Shown here: in pieces, positions 1 through 8,758 of the stretch
Layout: each line of letters opens with the position of its first letter
How positions within the stretch are numbered: position 1 is the first letter of the stretch
Assembly (NCBI GenBank): GCA_913050115.1
Contig: CAJWZU010000032.1
Location: 1 to 32,255 of the forward strand
Reading direction: 5' to 3'
DNA length: 32,255 nucleotides
Source: an uncultured Cellvibrionales bacterium
GTDB taxonomy: Bacteria; Pseudomonadota; Gammaproteobacteria; Pseudomonadales; Cellvibrionaceae
Program-made: the position numbers and the translations under genes
Notes under the pieces: generated by a model
What the model saw: the letters and a program-made list of their open reading frames with translations, nothing else
What the model was told of the DNA's origin: nothing
Databases searched by the model: none

Positions 1-35
1 AAAAAGCCCCAACGCTAACGCGTCGGGGCTTTTTT
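1..35 (+). terminator. Rho-independent terminator of a gene left of the window
   Basis: The arms AAAAAGCCCCAACGC (1-15) and GCGTCGGGGCTTTTT (20-34) pair with a single A-C mismatch around the loop TAAC. The 3' arm runs into a T tract. The flanking A and T tracts would let it work in both directions. It most likely ends a gene outside the left edge and insulates the GST gene that follows. Confidence 0.85.
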
Positions 36-240
36 GTTGGTCTAGAGTTTAATAATATATTATATAAATAGTGCCGCAAGAATGTGTCTCCACCTGTCGT
101 AACTGATCGGCTAAAGAACCCCATAGGGTCGTACAGCGATGTCCCAGTGCAGGCAGACTAATTCGTCTGGTGATCAAGTTCATTGCCGTAGATTCACGAT
201 CGTTAGCTCAACAAACAGCTCAAATAATGAAGCTAACCCT

Positions 241-909
241 ATGCCAAATACTCAACTGCCGATTCTCTATACTTTCCGACGCTGCCCCTACGCCATGCGC
301 GCTCGCATGGCGATTTACTATAGCGGTATAAAGGTAGAAATCAGAGAAATACTGTTGAAGGACAAGCCAAAGCAGATGCTCGAAGTATCTTCAAAGGGCA
401 CTGTTCCAGTATTGCTAAAGAGCAATGGCGAGGTAGTTGCGGAGAGTCGTGAGGTTATCATGTGGGCTCTAAAGCAATACGACCCAGACAACTGGTATGC
501 GGGGCTATGCCAAGATCAACAGGGTGAAATACAGTTTTTGATCAACCGTAATGACAATGATTTTAAGCCCTGGTTAGACAGATATAAATATTCGGTGGGT
601 TACCCTGAGCATAGCCAAGAACATTACCGAAAAAATGCAGAGGTATATTTATTTGATTTAAACAGTCGGCTTTCGCGATCAAAATACTTGATAGGGGATG
701 CCATGAGCGTGGCCGATATCGCTATATTTCCCTTTATACGTCAATTCGCATTTGTGGATAAAGCTTGGTTCGATCAAGCGCCCTATACTTATCTGGGTGA
801 TTGGCTAAATAAGCTGCTGAAGTCCGAGCTATTTAGCGCAATTATGGACAAGTATGACTGCTGGCATCAAGGTGATGTTATTACAGTATTTCCTATAGAT
901 ACGGGTTAA
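241..909 (+). CDS. Glutathione S-transferase family protein
   Basis: A 222-residue thioredoxin-fold GST. The N-terminal domain opens with the strand LPILYTFRRCPYAMRAR, in which CPYA holds the likely catalytic cysteine. GTVPVLL then gives the cis-proline, and an ES pair follows in VVAESREV, where glutathione's gamma-glutamyl group is normally held. From about residue 90 the protein is an all-helical C-terminal domain with MSVADIAIFPFIRQ, the conserved N-capping motif of GST helix 6. The reading frame stays open upstream to 139, but those 34 codons look like no GST leader. I therefore place the start at 241, without a clear ribosome binding site. The substrate cannot be told; conjugation, reductase or deglutathionylation roles are all possible. 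Its last 17 bp overlap the convergent hemH end. Confidence 0.85.
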   Translation: MPNTQLPILYTFRRCPYAMRARMAIYYSGIKVEIREILLKDKPKQMLEVSSKGTVPVLLKSNGEVVAESREVIMWALKQYDPDNWYAGLCQDQQGEIQFLINRNDNDFKPWLDRYKYSVGYPEHSQEHYRKNAEVYLFDLNSRLSRSKYLIGDAMSVADIAIFPFIRQFAFVDKAWFDQAPYTYLGDWLNKLLKSELFSAIMDKYDCWHQGDVITVFPIDTG

Positions 910-1927
910 TTAGCTCTGCCATTGCGGCAATATGATCATCGCGATCATTAAGGGCAGAAATATATTGATAGGTCTCACCGCCAGCCTCTATAAATATATC
1001 TCTATTTTCTACTGCTATTTCTTCTAACGTTTCCAAGCAGTCAACGCTAAAAGCGGGGCATGCAATAGCAATATTTTTTACACCGGATTTAGCCAAGTCC
1101 TCTAGCGTTACGTCTGTGTAGGGTTTTAACCACTCGGCCTTACCAAAGCGTGATTGGAATGTAGTGATAATCTGATCATCAGAAAAATCAAACATCTCCT
1201 GCAATTTTTCTTTTAATAACGATGTGGTCTTCATGCTGTGGCAATAATAAGGGTCACCGTTTTTTAAGAACAACCTGGGCATACCGTGGTATGAGAGTAT
1301 TAATTTTTCAGGCAACGCCTCGGGATTAAGGGCTTCAGTGATGCTATTGGCTAGTGATTGAATATAGGCTTCGGTACGATAGTAATGATTGATAAAATGA
1401 AACTCAGGGACATAGCGCCAACGATTGATCTCCTTGGTCACTCCATCGAAAGTAGAGCCTGTGGTAGGCCCTCCATACTGTGGGTATAAAGGGAGTACAA
1501 CTATGCGCGTAATGCCTTGCTGTTGAAACTCACGTAGTTTTTCGGCTATAGAGGGCGTTCCGTAGCGCATACCGAGCTTAACAACAGCTTTATCGCCAAG
1601 TTTATGTTGTAGCTTTTGCTCTTGTGCACGACTGATGGCTAGCAGTGGTGAGCCCTGCTCGGTCCAAACACTTTTGTACAGTGCCGCTGATTTCTTTGGC
1701 CGCAGAGGCAGTATGATGCCATATAGAATACAGAACCAAAGTAGTCGCGGTATTTCAACCACGCGAGTATCAGATAAAAATTCGCGTAAATAGCTGCGCA
1801 AGGCAGCTGTGGTCGGCGCGTTTGGTGTACCCAGATTAGTGATTAAGACGCCGGTCGTGCCTCGGCGTTTCTTGAATTCGCTGTGGTAATCATCGGTGTT
1901 AGAGTTTTTGGCACTAAAGCGTGACAT
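893..1927 (-). CDS. hemH: Ferrochelatase
   Basis: Inserts Fe2+ into protoporphyrin IX, the last step of protoheme synthesis; normally a cytoplasmic, membrane-associated enzyme. The 344-residue length is normal for the family. Visible signatures are VLITNLGTP (27-35), the glycine-rich LYPQYGGPTTGSTFD stretch (147-161), SYHGMP with the metal-binding His214, FQSRFGKAEWL (257-267) and CPAFSVDCLETLEE with Glu299. The first 25 residues are variable. The gene stands alone, divergent from the deacetylase-like gene across 120 bp and convergent with the GST. No cysteine cluster for a [2Fe-2S] centre is evident at the C-terminus. Confidence 0.97.
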   Translation of the reverse strand: MSRFSAKNSNTDDYHSEFKKRRGTTGVLITNLGTPNAPTTAALRSYLREFLSDTRVVEIPRLLWFCILYGIILPLRPKKSAALYKSVWTEQGSPLLAISRAQEQKLQHKLGDKAVVKLGMRYGTPSIAEKLREFQQQGITRIVVLPLYPQYGGPTTGSTFDGVTKEINRWRYVPEFHFINHYYRTEAYIQSLANSITEALNPEALPEKLILSYHGMPRLFLKNGDPYYCHSMKTTSLLKEKLQEMFDFSDDQIITTFQSRFGKAEWLKPYTDVTLEDLAKSGVKNIAIACPAFSVDCLETLEEIAVENRDIFIEAGGETYQYISALNDRDDHIAAMAELINPYL

Positions 1928-2047
1928 AAAATATTATCCAAGAAGTTACAGGCTATATTGTATAGTGATTTCGCGTGCTTGCGAGTGTCGTCATTTGTTA
2001 CTATTAAACGCGCTATTAGAGCATCATAAACTAAGAATAAAAATAGT

Positions 2048-2986
2048 ATGACTGTATGTATTATTAGCCATCCTGATTGCCATCTGCATGTAATGCCTGA
2101 GATTGCTGGTGACGAGCACCCTGAAAATTCAGCGCGTATCGATGCTATATCTAACCAGCTAGTATCTTCCGGGCTCGATTATGTACTTATGTATCGCGAT
2201 GGTCCGCAGGTTACTCGCGAGCAACTTGAGCGAGTTCACGATAGCGACTATTTAGATGCCCTTGCTGCCAAAGCTCCTCTGGACGGTTTTGTTGAAATCG
2301 GTGAGGATGCCTTTTTATCGCCGCAGACACTTATTGCCGCCAGCCGTGCGGCGGGAAGTGTAGTGCTTGGCGTCGATATTGTAATGCAGAGATTAACCAA
2401 GGCCGTATTTGCCAACGTACGACCTCCTGGGCATCATGCCGAACGGAAGCGGGCTATGGGTTTTTGCTTCTATAACAACATTGCGGTCGGGGCTGCTTAT
2501 GCCTTGGCAGAGTATGCGCTGCAGCGAGTGGCGATTGTTGATTTTGATGTTCACCATGGTAACGGCACTGAAGATGTCTTTATCGATGATCCTCGTGTTC
2601 TATTTTGCTCCAGTTTTCAGGATAGGCTTTTTCCGCAGACTGAAATAACAAGTCATCGCACTAATTTTGTTGCCACACCGCTGCCTGCGGTCACTAAAGG
2701 TGCCCAGTTTCGGCAAGCCATTACTGACCAATGGTTACCTGCATTGGCGGATTTTAATCCCCAATTGATATTTATATCAGCCGGCTTTGATGCTCATCTA
2801 CTAGACGATATGTCTCAGGTGTCATTGACTGAAGTTGATTATCAGTGGGTGTCAGAACAGTTGCGCAGCTATATGGACAGCAGTGATGACTGCTTAGGCA
2901 TAGTTTCGGCTTTAGAGGGTGGCTACGAAAGCGGCGCCTTAGCGCGTTCGGCTGTGGCGCACATTAAAGCACTGGGTAAGCTTTAG
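2048..2986 (+). CDS. Histone deacetylase-like amidohydrolase (class II/AcuC-type)
   Basis: A zinc-dependent deacetylase fold of 312 residues. The paired catalytic histidines lie in RPPGHHAE (His129, His130). The metal ligands Asp167 and His169 lie in DFDVHHGNGT, and Asp248 in SAGFDAH. GFCFYNN and the C-terminal LEGGYE motif, which supplies the transition-state tyrosine, are intact, so the enzyme should be active. Bacterial relatives deacetylate acetyl-lysine on proteins (AcuC) or acetylpolyamines. The gene ends 9 bp from the convergent Pat-type acetyltransferase, which favours a protein-deacetylase role here. That is an inference from context, since sequence alone does not separate the two substrate classes. 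Confidence 0.93.
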   Translation: MTVCIISHPDCHLHVMPEIAGDEHPENSARIDAISNQLVSSGLDYVLMYRDGPQVTREQLERVHDSDYLDALAAKAPLDGFVEIGEDAFLSPQTLIAASRAAGSVVLGVDIVMQRLTKAVFANVRPPGHHAERKRAMGFCFYNNIAVGAAYALAEYALQRVAIVDFDVHHGNGTEDVFIDDPRVLFCSSFQDRLFPQTEITSHRTNFVATPLPAVTKGAQFRQAITDQWLPALADFNPQLIFISAGFDAHLLDDMSQVSLTEVDYQWVSEQLRSYMDSSDDCLGIVSALEGGYESGALARSAVAHIKALGKL

Positions 2987-2995
2987 ACTTTAAGC

Positions 2996-5692
2996 CTACT
3001 GTTTAAGCTCTAGACGCATCTCAATCATGCCCTCTTCCATATCAGTTTTGACATCGAAGCCGAGCTTTCGCGCCAGAGTAGCCATACCACGATTTTGTAG
3101 CATAGTGATGCCGCTTAAAACCTCGGTGCCATGAGCGCGGCAGTGCTCAATCACTTTTTCTAGTAGCCGCTTGCCCAGCCCTTCGCCTTTCATATCTGAA
3201 CGTATAATGATGGCAAATTCGGCTTCATAATTGTCGGGGTCCATCTGCGCACGAACCACTCCTAAGGTTTCAGGTTTACCGTCGACATCGATCGCTGTAG
3301 CGATAAAGGCCATTTCTCGATCGTAATCGATCTGTGTTAAACGAGCCATTTGTTCGTGGGAAAAAGATGCTACTTCACCAAAGTAGCGTTTGTAGCGATC
3401 TTCTTTAGACAGCGATTGGTCGAAAGCTTGGTGAGTGGCTTCGTCTTCGGGGCGTATTGGCCGAAGGGTAACTTGGCGCTGACTGCGCAGGGTAAACATT
3501 TCCTCTAAATGTTTTGGATAGGGGCGAATGGCCAGTTGCCGAGAGTCAGTATCGGCTGACAATAACATGCTGACTTCAAGCACCTGCATAAGTTTGGGAG
3601 CGGTGAGCAGTGTCATGTCGACTTCACAGATTTCAGGATTGTCGACAATCATCTGACTGACTCGAGTCAGTGTTAAGCTCAGCGCTTGGCGGTCAATTGG
3701 AATAGGTAAGTGGCGATCGCGAAGTTTCCCCTCGGCCAACGCCTGAATTATTAAATAGCGCGATAGGGCCATATTGAGCGGTGGTAGGGCAGCGACAGAA
3801 TCACGCTGAATGTTGCGACTTGATCCTCCCTCACCGAGAAACAGAATTGGTCCAAATACCGGATTGTTGCGCACCGTTAAGCGAAGCTGATGACTGCCCG
3901 CTCGGCGAGCCATACTCTGCAGTAAAAATCCTTCAATGTCTGCCTCGGGATATGCGTCATAAGCTCTGCTCAGCATACCCTCGCAGGCATTGTGAACATC
4001 TTCCTGGGTGGCAAGGTTGAGCATTACGCCCATTACATCTGATTTTTTGCGTATATCATTACTGATCAATTTTACTGCCAGTGGGTAACCTAGGCTTTCT
4101 GCTAACTGAGCTGCTTGAGCGGCGGTATAAGCCATGCGAGCCGGAATGGAATCTAGTTTGTAGGCGGCTAGTAGTTCTTTAGCGTGATATGTATCGAACT
4201 GCTCTAAACCGTCGCTTAGCGCTTGTTGGATAAGTTTAGCGGCCAGCTCAGATTGTTGTTCACTATCGTCAGACACTGACTCAGGTGTTTCCTGCAACAA
4301 TTTTTGATTACGGCGATATTGAACCATGTGCATAAAAGCACCGACGGCTCCCTCGGGGGTACGAAAAGAAGGAATACCCGCGCGAGCAAAGTGTTTGCGT
4401 GCTGTTTGAGAGGCTTGCTCTCCCATCCAATTGACCAAAATATTCGGTATCTTACCGGTGTGTCGCTTAATCGTGTGAATCACTTTGTCGGCATAGGCGC
4501 TGCTGTTGGTCAGCGCTGACGGTGAGTGCATTACCAGAACATTATCGACACCGCCGGCGTCTAGTAAAATATCCAGTGCCTGCTGATAGAGCTCTGGTTG
4601 CGCATCACCGAGTAAATTGACTGGGTTGGTAACACTGCCGCCATTGGGGATAATGGCTTGTAGCTTCTCTGTCGTTACCTCGTCAAGGCTCGCCAAGCGG
4701 CCACCGGTTTCAATTAGGGTGTCGAGCGCCATCATGCTTGGACCTATGCCATTGGTCAGCATTACCAAGCGCTCGCCAATAACGGGTTTGCCATAGGCGA
4801 GTGTTTCTACCGCGGCAAAGAGCTCGCGTAAATCATCTACACGCAGCATACCTGCGCGTTTAAACGCGGCGTCATAGACATTGTCGTTGTTGGATGCATC
4901 ATCGGTTAAGTGCATGGCACCGGTGACGCCCTCGCGATTGCGACCGGCCTTAATGACCAGTATTGGTTTGGTAATCGAGGTAGCGCGAGCGGCTGACATG
5001 AACTGACGGCCTTGTTCTATAGATTCTATGTACAACAAAATTGCGCGAGTTTTAACATCGCGACCGAGGTAATCGATCAGTTCGCCAAAGTCGATATCGG
5101 CGGAGTCACCTAGGGCGACAACAGTTGAAAAGCCAATACCGCGCGGATTGGCCCAGTCCAGAATAGTTGCGCAGACTGCCGATGACTGTGACACGAAGGC
5201 GATCTTGCCGGGTAGTGCATCTACATGTGCATAACTGGCGTTAAGACCTAAACCCGGCACCATCAAACCTATGCTGTTTGGGCCTAAAATTCGCATACCG
5301 TAGGGCTTGGCGATGGTAAGGATTCGATCTTGGAGAGTTTCGAAGGCTTCGGTATCACTGGTCTCAGCGGGAGTAACACCTAGCCCCGAGGCAATAACAA
5401 TAACGTTTTGGCAACCTTTGTCGCCGAGTGCGGTAAGTATCTCAGGCACCCTTTGGGCACGAGTGCACACAATAGCCAGGTCGGGCACAATCGGTAAGTC
5501 GGCAATGGTTTTATAAGCTAATACACCATTTACCGCTGTGTATTTAAAGGTGACCGGCATGATTGGGCCGGCAAAGTCGCCCTGCAGTAAATTTTTCATT
5601 ACCACATTACCGGGGCGGTTAGCTTTGTTGGATGCCCCCACCACGGCCACGGAGCTAGGTTTGAAAAGTTTATCGAGGTGCTTGATACTCAT
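2996..5692 (-). CDS. Pat/PatZ-type protein lysine acetyltransferase (acyl-CoA synthetase-like + GNAT fusion)
   Basis: An 898-residue fusion. Residues about 8-145 form a CoA-binding Rossmann domain (VAVVGASNKANRPG, ILGPNSIGL). About 150-460 is two succinyl-CoA-ligase-like flavodoxin domains, and about 490-710 is an ATP-grasp domain. About 735-895 is a GNAT domain with the acetyl-CoA loop RSDMKGEGLGKRLLEK. E. coli PatZ (YfiQ) and Salmonella Pat have this order and acetylate lysines of metabolic enzymes such as acetyl-CoA synthetase. The HTGxLAG-type phosphohistidine loop of true ADP-forming synthetases is not visible. At the matching place the protein reads AMHLTDDAS, so ligase activity is doubtful, as in Pat. 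It is the last gene of a leftward run after the Gfo/Idh oxidoreductase (83-bp gap). Confidence 0.9.
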   Translation of the reverse strand: MSIKHLDKLFKPSSVAVVGASNKANRPGNVVMKNLLQGDFAGPIMPVTFKYTAVNGVLAYKTIADLPIVPDLAIVCTRAQRVPEILTALGDKGCQNVIVIASGLGVTPAETSDTEAFETLQDRILTIAKPYGMRILGPNSIGLMVPGLGLNASYAHVDALPGKIAFVSQSSAVCATILDWANPRGIGFSTVVALGDSADIDFGELIDYLGRDVKTRAILLYIESIEQGRQFMSAARATSITKPILVIKAGRNREGVTGAMHLTDDASNNDNVYDAAFKRAGMLRVDDLRELFAAVETLAYGKPVIGERLVMLTNGIGPSMMALDTLIETGGRLASLDEVTTEKLQAIIPNGGSVTNPVNLLGDAQPELYQQALDILLDAGGVDNVLVMHSPSALTNSSAYADKVIHTIKRHTGKIPNILVNWMGEQASQTARKHFARAGIPSFRTPEGAVGAFMHMVQYRRNQKLLQETPESVSDDSEQQSELAAKLIQQALSDGLEQFDTYHAKELLAAYKLDSIPARMAYTAAQAAQLAESLGYPLAVKLISNDIRKKSDVMGVMLNLATQEDVHNACEGMLSRAYDAYPEADIEGFLLQSMARRAGSHQLRLTVRNNPVFGPILFLGEGGSSRNIQRDSVAALPPLNMALSRYLIIQALAEGKLRDRHLPIPIDRQALSLTLTRVSQMIVDNPEICEVDMTLLTAPKLMQVLEVSMLLSADTDSRQLAIRPYPKHLEEMFTLRSQRQVTLRPIRPEDEATHQAFDQSLSKEDRYKRYFGEVASFSHEQMARLTQIDYDREMAFIATAIDVDGKPETLGVVRAQMDPDNYEAEFAIIIRSDMKGEGLGKRLLEKVIEHCRAHGTEVLSGITMLQNRGMATLARKLGFDVKTDMEEGMIEMRLELKQ

Positions 5693-5775
5693 TGAGTCAC
5701 TCGTTCAGCAGGATGTTGTTAATCATAGCGAATCTAACACTATGTCACATGTATGGGTGCAGACAACTGGGTGAG

Positions 5776-6756
5776 TTATTGTCTGAGTATCTGCGCCATT
5801 AGCCAGCTGGTCTTAGCCGCGCTGTAACCGGTACTAGGATGTTGGCCTTGGCCGTTTAAATGCGCCAGCATATTGGCGACATGGTACTGCTGAATATGAG
5901 TTGGGTTGTCGATAAACAGTGATTTTTCACCATGATTATTAAATAGCTGTATCGGTTGCTCCTGAAATACCGAAAATTCAATACGGCCAGCGCTACCGAT
6001 AATTTCTATGCGGTCGCGCCTATCGCTGGCGCCAAAATTCCAGTTGCCGCTGCCCATCACCCCATCTTGATGTTGCCAGCAGGCGCTTATCGCGTCGGCT
6101 GAGCTATATAGCTGTTGCTGATTATTGTGCAGACCGCTGACGTTTTTGATATCGCCAAGCAAGTGTTGTATTAAGTCTAAGCCATGACTGGCAAGATCAT
6201 CGAAGTAACCTCCAGGGGCAATACTGATATCGGTGCGCCAATTGTATTGGCCCGAACGGTCGATCTCGTTGGCAGGTTTACAAAATTGCCAGTGCACTTG
6301 TCGTACCTTCCCTATAGCGCCACTTTCTAGCCACCGCTGTACCTGTATAAAGCGCGGCAATGAGCGACGGTAATAAGACACAAACAAGGCTTGCTCGGTT
6401 TTTTCAAATGCTGCAATCATTCGCTGGCAATCGAGATAGCTGTTAGCCATGGGTTTTTCTACACAACAGGGCTTGCCCGCAGTGGCGACTTGCAGAGCTA
6501 GTTCACAGTGGCTATTGGGTGGTGTGGCTATATAAACTGCGTCGACATACGCGCTGTTAATTAAGGCCTTGGCACTGGTAAAAACATGTTCAATATTATG
6601 GCGTGAGGCGTAATCGTGGGCTTTATGAATGTTGCGACGGAAAACACCGCTAACGCAAGAACCCTCGGCTTGGTATAACGCAGGGCCGCTCTTCACTTCA
6701 GTAACAGCGCCGCAGCCGATAATGCCCCAATGGATAGTGGGCTTTTTTGTGCCCAT
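5776..6756 (-). CDS. Gfo/Idh/MocA family NAD(P)-dependent oxidoreductase
   Basis: 326 residues. The N-terminal Rossmann fold starts HWGIIGCGAVTEVKSGPALY. The family hallmark EKP appears in CCVEKPMANSYLDC near residue 100, with the lysine expected to be catalytic. The C-terminal half has the substrate-domain pattern GGYFDDLASHGLDLIQHLLG, whose histidine usually completes the active site. Members oxidise or reduce sugars, inositols or related polyols, and the substrate here cannot be read. Its neighbours (TraB-like upstream by 58 bp, Pat downstream) give no sugar pathway, so it is probably a stand-alone enzyme. Confidence 0.9.
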   Translation of the reverse strand: MGTKKPTIHWGIIGCGAVTEVKSGPALYQAEGSCVSGVFRRNIHKAHDYASRHNIEHVFTSAKALINSAYVDAVYIATPPNSHCELALQVATAGKPCCVEKPMANSYLDCQRMIAAFEKTEQALFVSYYRRSLPRFIQVQRWLESGAIGKVRQVHWQFCKPANEIDRSGQYNWRTDISIAPGGYFDDLASHGLDLIQHLLGDIKNVSGLHNNQQQLYSSADAISACWQHQDGVMGSGNWNFGASDRRDRIEIIGSAGRIEFSVFQEQPIQLFNNHGEKSLFIDNPTHIQQYHVANMLAHLNGQGQHPSTGYSAAKTSWLMAQILRQ

Positions 6757-6814
6757 AGTGACAAAACCCAGTTATTTCATGAGCTTACAGTATGATTGAT
6801 TCAGGTCGTATTGA

Positions 6815-7669
6815 CTATAATTGCTCCACTCGGTAGCCGCTTTTTTGTAGTCGTTCAATAATGCCATCGGGACCGACCAGATGCAGGGTGCCGACTAAAA
6901 TAAATTCGGTTGCTGGCGTTTTAAACATGGCTTCAATTTGCGGTAGCCAGCTGTTATTACGCGATACCAATAGGTTTTGATACAGTTCTGGATAATCACT
7001 GCTTATCGGCATAATGGCCGTCTCCAACAGTTTATTGCTGTCGCCACTGCGCCAAGCTGATTTCAGTGTTGCCATCATTTTAGCCAAGCTGTCCATATCA
7101 TCTAAGGTGCTCAAGATTAGCTGATCTTCTTGACCCTCGCCCATAGACGTTAAAAACTGCAATTGCTGCTCGGTGGTTTCAAGTTTCAGTAAGGTTTTGC
7201 CGTCTTTAGTACCCTGCTTATAAAAGTGCTCATCGACCCCTGCGCTGGAAATTCCCATACGCTGTAGTTCTATCATCGTTAAAGTGATCGTTAGTAGAGC
7301 CGGTTTAAATTTGAGGAAGTTATCCAGCGGTAAATCGCGCGCTTGGCAATAAGTATTTAAGCGTTGGTAGGTATCCTCTTCAAGTACCGATTTTAAATTT
7401 TTACCGTCGGGGTAGGTAAGGGCTGTCAGCATCTGCAGCTGAAACTCGGGCGAGGACAAAGCAGACAGGTCTGTTTCAAATACCAACGTTTGCGCCTGTT
7501 GGTAGGACGTTGAAAAACTGTCGGGTAGGGGGTAATCCGACGGTGCTAATATATGTAAGGTACCGCCAATAAACAGGCTTTGCTCGCCTTTACTGACCTT
7601 CCATACCGAGGTGTCGGCAAGTACCAGCGTTTGCCAAAGTAGCAGTGTTAGAGCTAAACATAAGCGCAT
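6815..7669 (-). CDS. TraB/GumN family protein, secreted
   Basis: 284 residues with a typical Sec signal peptide (MRLCLALTLLLWQTLVLA), so the mature protein is periplasmic or surface-associated. The two family-defining GTLH motifs are present: FIGGTLHIL near residue 35 and FILVGTLHLVG near residue 260, with LVFETDLS between. The TraB/GumN (Tiki-like) fold contains metal-dependent proteases in animals, but the bacterial proteins remain functionally obscure. The protein is full length. It lies 58 bp upstream of the Gfo/Idh gene on the same strand and may be cotranscribed with it. Confidence 0.9.
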   Translation of the reverse strand: MRLCLALTLLLWQTLVLADTSVWKVSKGEQSLFIGGTLHILAPSDYPLPDSFSTSYQQAQTLVFETDLSALSSPEFQLQMLTALTYPDGKNLKSVLEEDTYQRLNTYCQARDLPLDNFLKFKPALLTITLTMIELQRMGISSAGVDEHFYKQGTKDGKTLLKLETTEQQLQFLTSMGEGQEDQLILSTLDDMDSLAKMMATLKSAWRSGDSNKLLETAIMPISSDYPELYQNLLVSRNNSWLPQIEAMFKTPATEFILVGTLHLVGPDGIIERLQKSGYRVEQL

Positions 7670-7728
7670 AAAGAGTCCATTCCTGAATAGAGCATTTGAG
7701 TATTATTCTAGTCGAAAAACAGTATTCT

Positions 7729-7906
7729 GTTATCGCCGGCACGGCTTAAATCGAAAGCCGCTGGCAATATGATCATTCACCATGCCATGGTTGCTGGTAC
7801 ATAAAGCCGTTGCCGCTGTTATCGCTGACACGGTTTGAATCGAAAGCGGCTGGCAGCATGTTCATTCACCATGCCATAGTTGCTGGTGCATAAAACCGGT
7901 GCCGCT
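7729..7906 (-). repeat. Two degenerate tandem copies (89 bp each) of the tag 3' end
   Basis: Copy A (7729-7817) and copy B (7818-7906) have the same length and continue in register into copy C (7907 to about 7995), which is the genuine tag C-terminus. All three begin GTTATCGC on the plus strand. Read on the minus strand, each outer copy still encodes a tag-like tail and stop: MVNEHAASRFRFKPCQR (B) and MVNDHIASGFRFKPCRR (A), against MVNDHVVSCFRFKQCQR in tag. The outer copies have lost the zinc-ligand cysteine (Arg and Gly in its place), and B has 4 extra bases ahead of MVN, which breaks the frame. They look like relics of tandem duplication. Confidence 0.9.
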
Positions 7907-7907
7907 G

Positions 7908-8480
7908 TTATCGCTGACACTGTTTAAATCGAAAGCAGCTTACAACATGGTCATTAACCATACCCGTGGCCTGCATGAAGGCATAGCAGATTGTGCTGCC
8001 AACAAAGTTGAAGCCCTTTATCTTTAGCGCCTTACTCATGGCATCGGATTCGGGAGTGGTGGCGGGTATATCACTTATTTTCTTGAACTGATTAATGCGT
8101 GGCTGGCCGCCAACGAAATTCCATATAAATTCAACGAAGCTTTCGCCGCTTTTCTGCATAGCCACAAATGCGCGGGCATTTTTAATGGCGCTGTTCACTT
8201 TAAGGTTATTGCGAACAATATTAGGGTTTAGCAGTAGTTCGGCAATTTTACCCCGATCATAGGCAGCAATTTTAACGGCATCAAAGTTGTCAAAGGCTTG
8301 GCGATAGCCCTCGCGTTTTTTTAAAATAGTAATCCACGACAGCCCTGCCTGTGCCCCTTCAAGCAGTAAAAATTCGAACAGCTGTTGTTCGTCATACAGT
8401 GGCAGGCCCCACTCGGTATCGTGATATTGCTGATAAATGTCACTATCGCCGCACCATTGGCATCGGCTAACCGTGCTCAT
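7908..8480 (-). CDS. tag: DNA-3-methyladenine glycosylase I
   Basis: Removes 3-methyladenine from alkylated DNA as the first step of base excision repair. The 190-residue length is normal. The structural zinc site known from E. coli Tag (Cys4, His17, His175, Cys179) is conserved with a constant +3 offset: Cys7 in RCQWC, His20 in YHDTEWG, and His178 and Cys182 in VNDHVVSC. EGAQAGLSWITILKKRE is the family core motif. The stop codon lies one base inside the third unit of an 89-bp tandem repeat, so the last 25 or so codons are the parent of the two decayed copies downstream. The gene is divergent from pip. Confidence 0.96.
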   Translation of the reverse strand: MSTVSRCQWCGDSDIYQQYHDTEWGLPLYDEQQLFEFLLLEGAQAGLSWITILKKREGYRQAFDNFDAVKIAAYDRGKIAELLLNPNIVRNNLKVNSAIKNARAFVAMQKSGESFVEFIWNFVGGQPRINQFKKISDIPATTPESDAMSKALKIKGFNFVGSTICYAFMQATGMVNDHVVSCFRFKQCQR

Positions 8481-8648
8481 AGCTTCATTTCCATTAAATC
8501 ACGCCGCTTATCAGGCTGTTGTTCCGGTAGTGTGAAATGATCTCTACTTTTTATTTTATGATTGTTGAAGTTAGTGTGGCTCAGTGTCTGTGTGTTACCG
8601 CTGAGCATGAGTTTATCTCCCTATCAATTAAGTAAACAGCATAGTTTA

Positions 8649-8688
8649 AACACATTCTACTGACAGCATAGTGTCAGTAGAATGTGTT
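8649..8688. repeat. Perfect 17-bp inverted repeat, 6-nt spacer
   Basis: AACACATTCTACTGACA (8649-8665) and TGTCAGTAGAATGTGTT (8672-8688) pair perfectly around GCATAG. No T tract follows on either strand, so it is not an ordinary terminator. It lies between the divergent tag and pip genes, 70 bp before the pip start codon. It could be a 5' leader hairpin of the pip transcript, a large operator, or a mobile palindromic element. Confidence 0.9.
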
Positions 8689-8744
8689 GGGTATTAAATA
8701 TGGCACTTGTTTTGTTATCAGTGACTACACTTATCAAGTGGTTA

Positions 8745-8751
8745 TTGAGGT
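8745..8751 (+). promoter_or_regulatory. Ribosome binding site that fixes the pip start
   Basis: TTGAGGT, with GAGG eight bases before ATG at 8759. It supports that start over the longer reading frame from 8684, whose first 25 codons run through the 3' arm of the inverted repeat. Confidence 0.65.
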
Positions 8752-8758
8752 ACCTATC

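Noticed and set aside
139-240. Upstream extension of the GST reading frame
   Set aside because: The 34 extra codons resemble no GST or targeting sequence; the domain starts naturally just after ATG 241.
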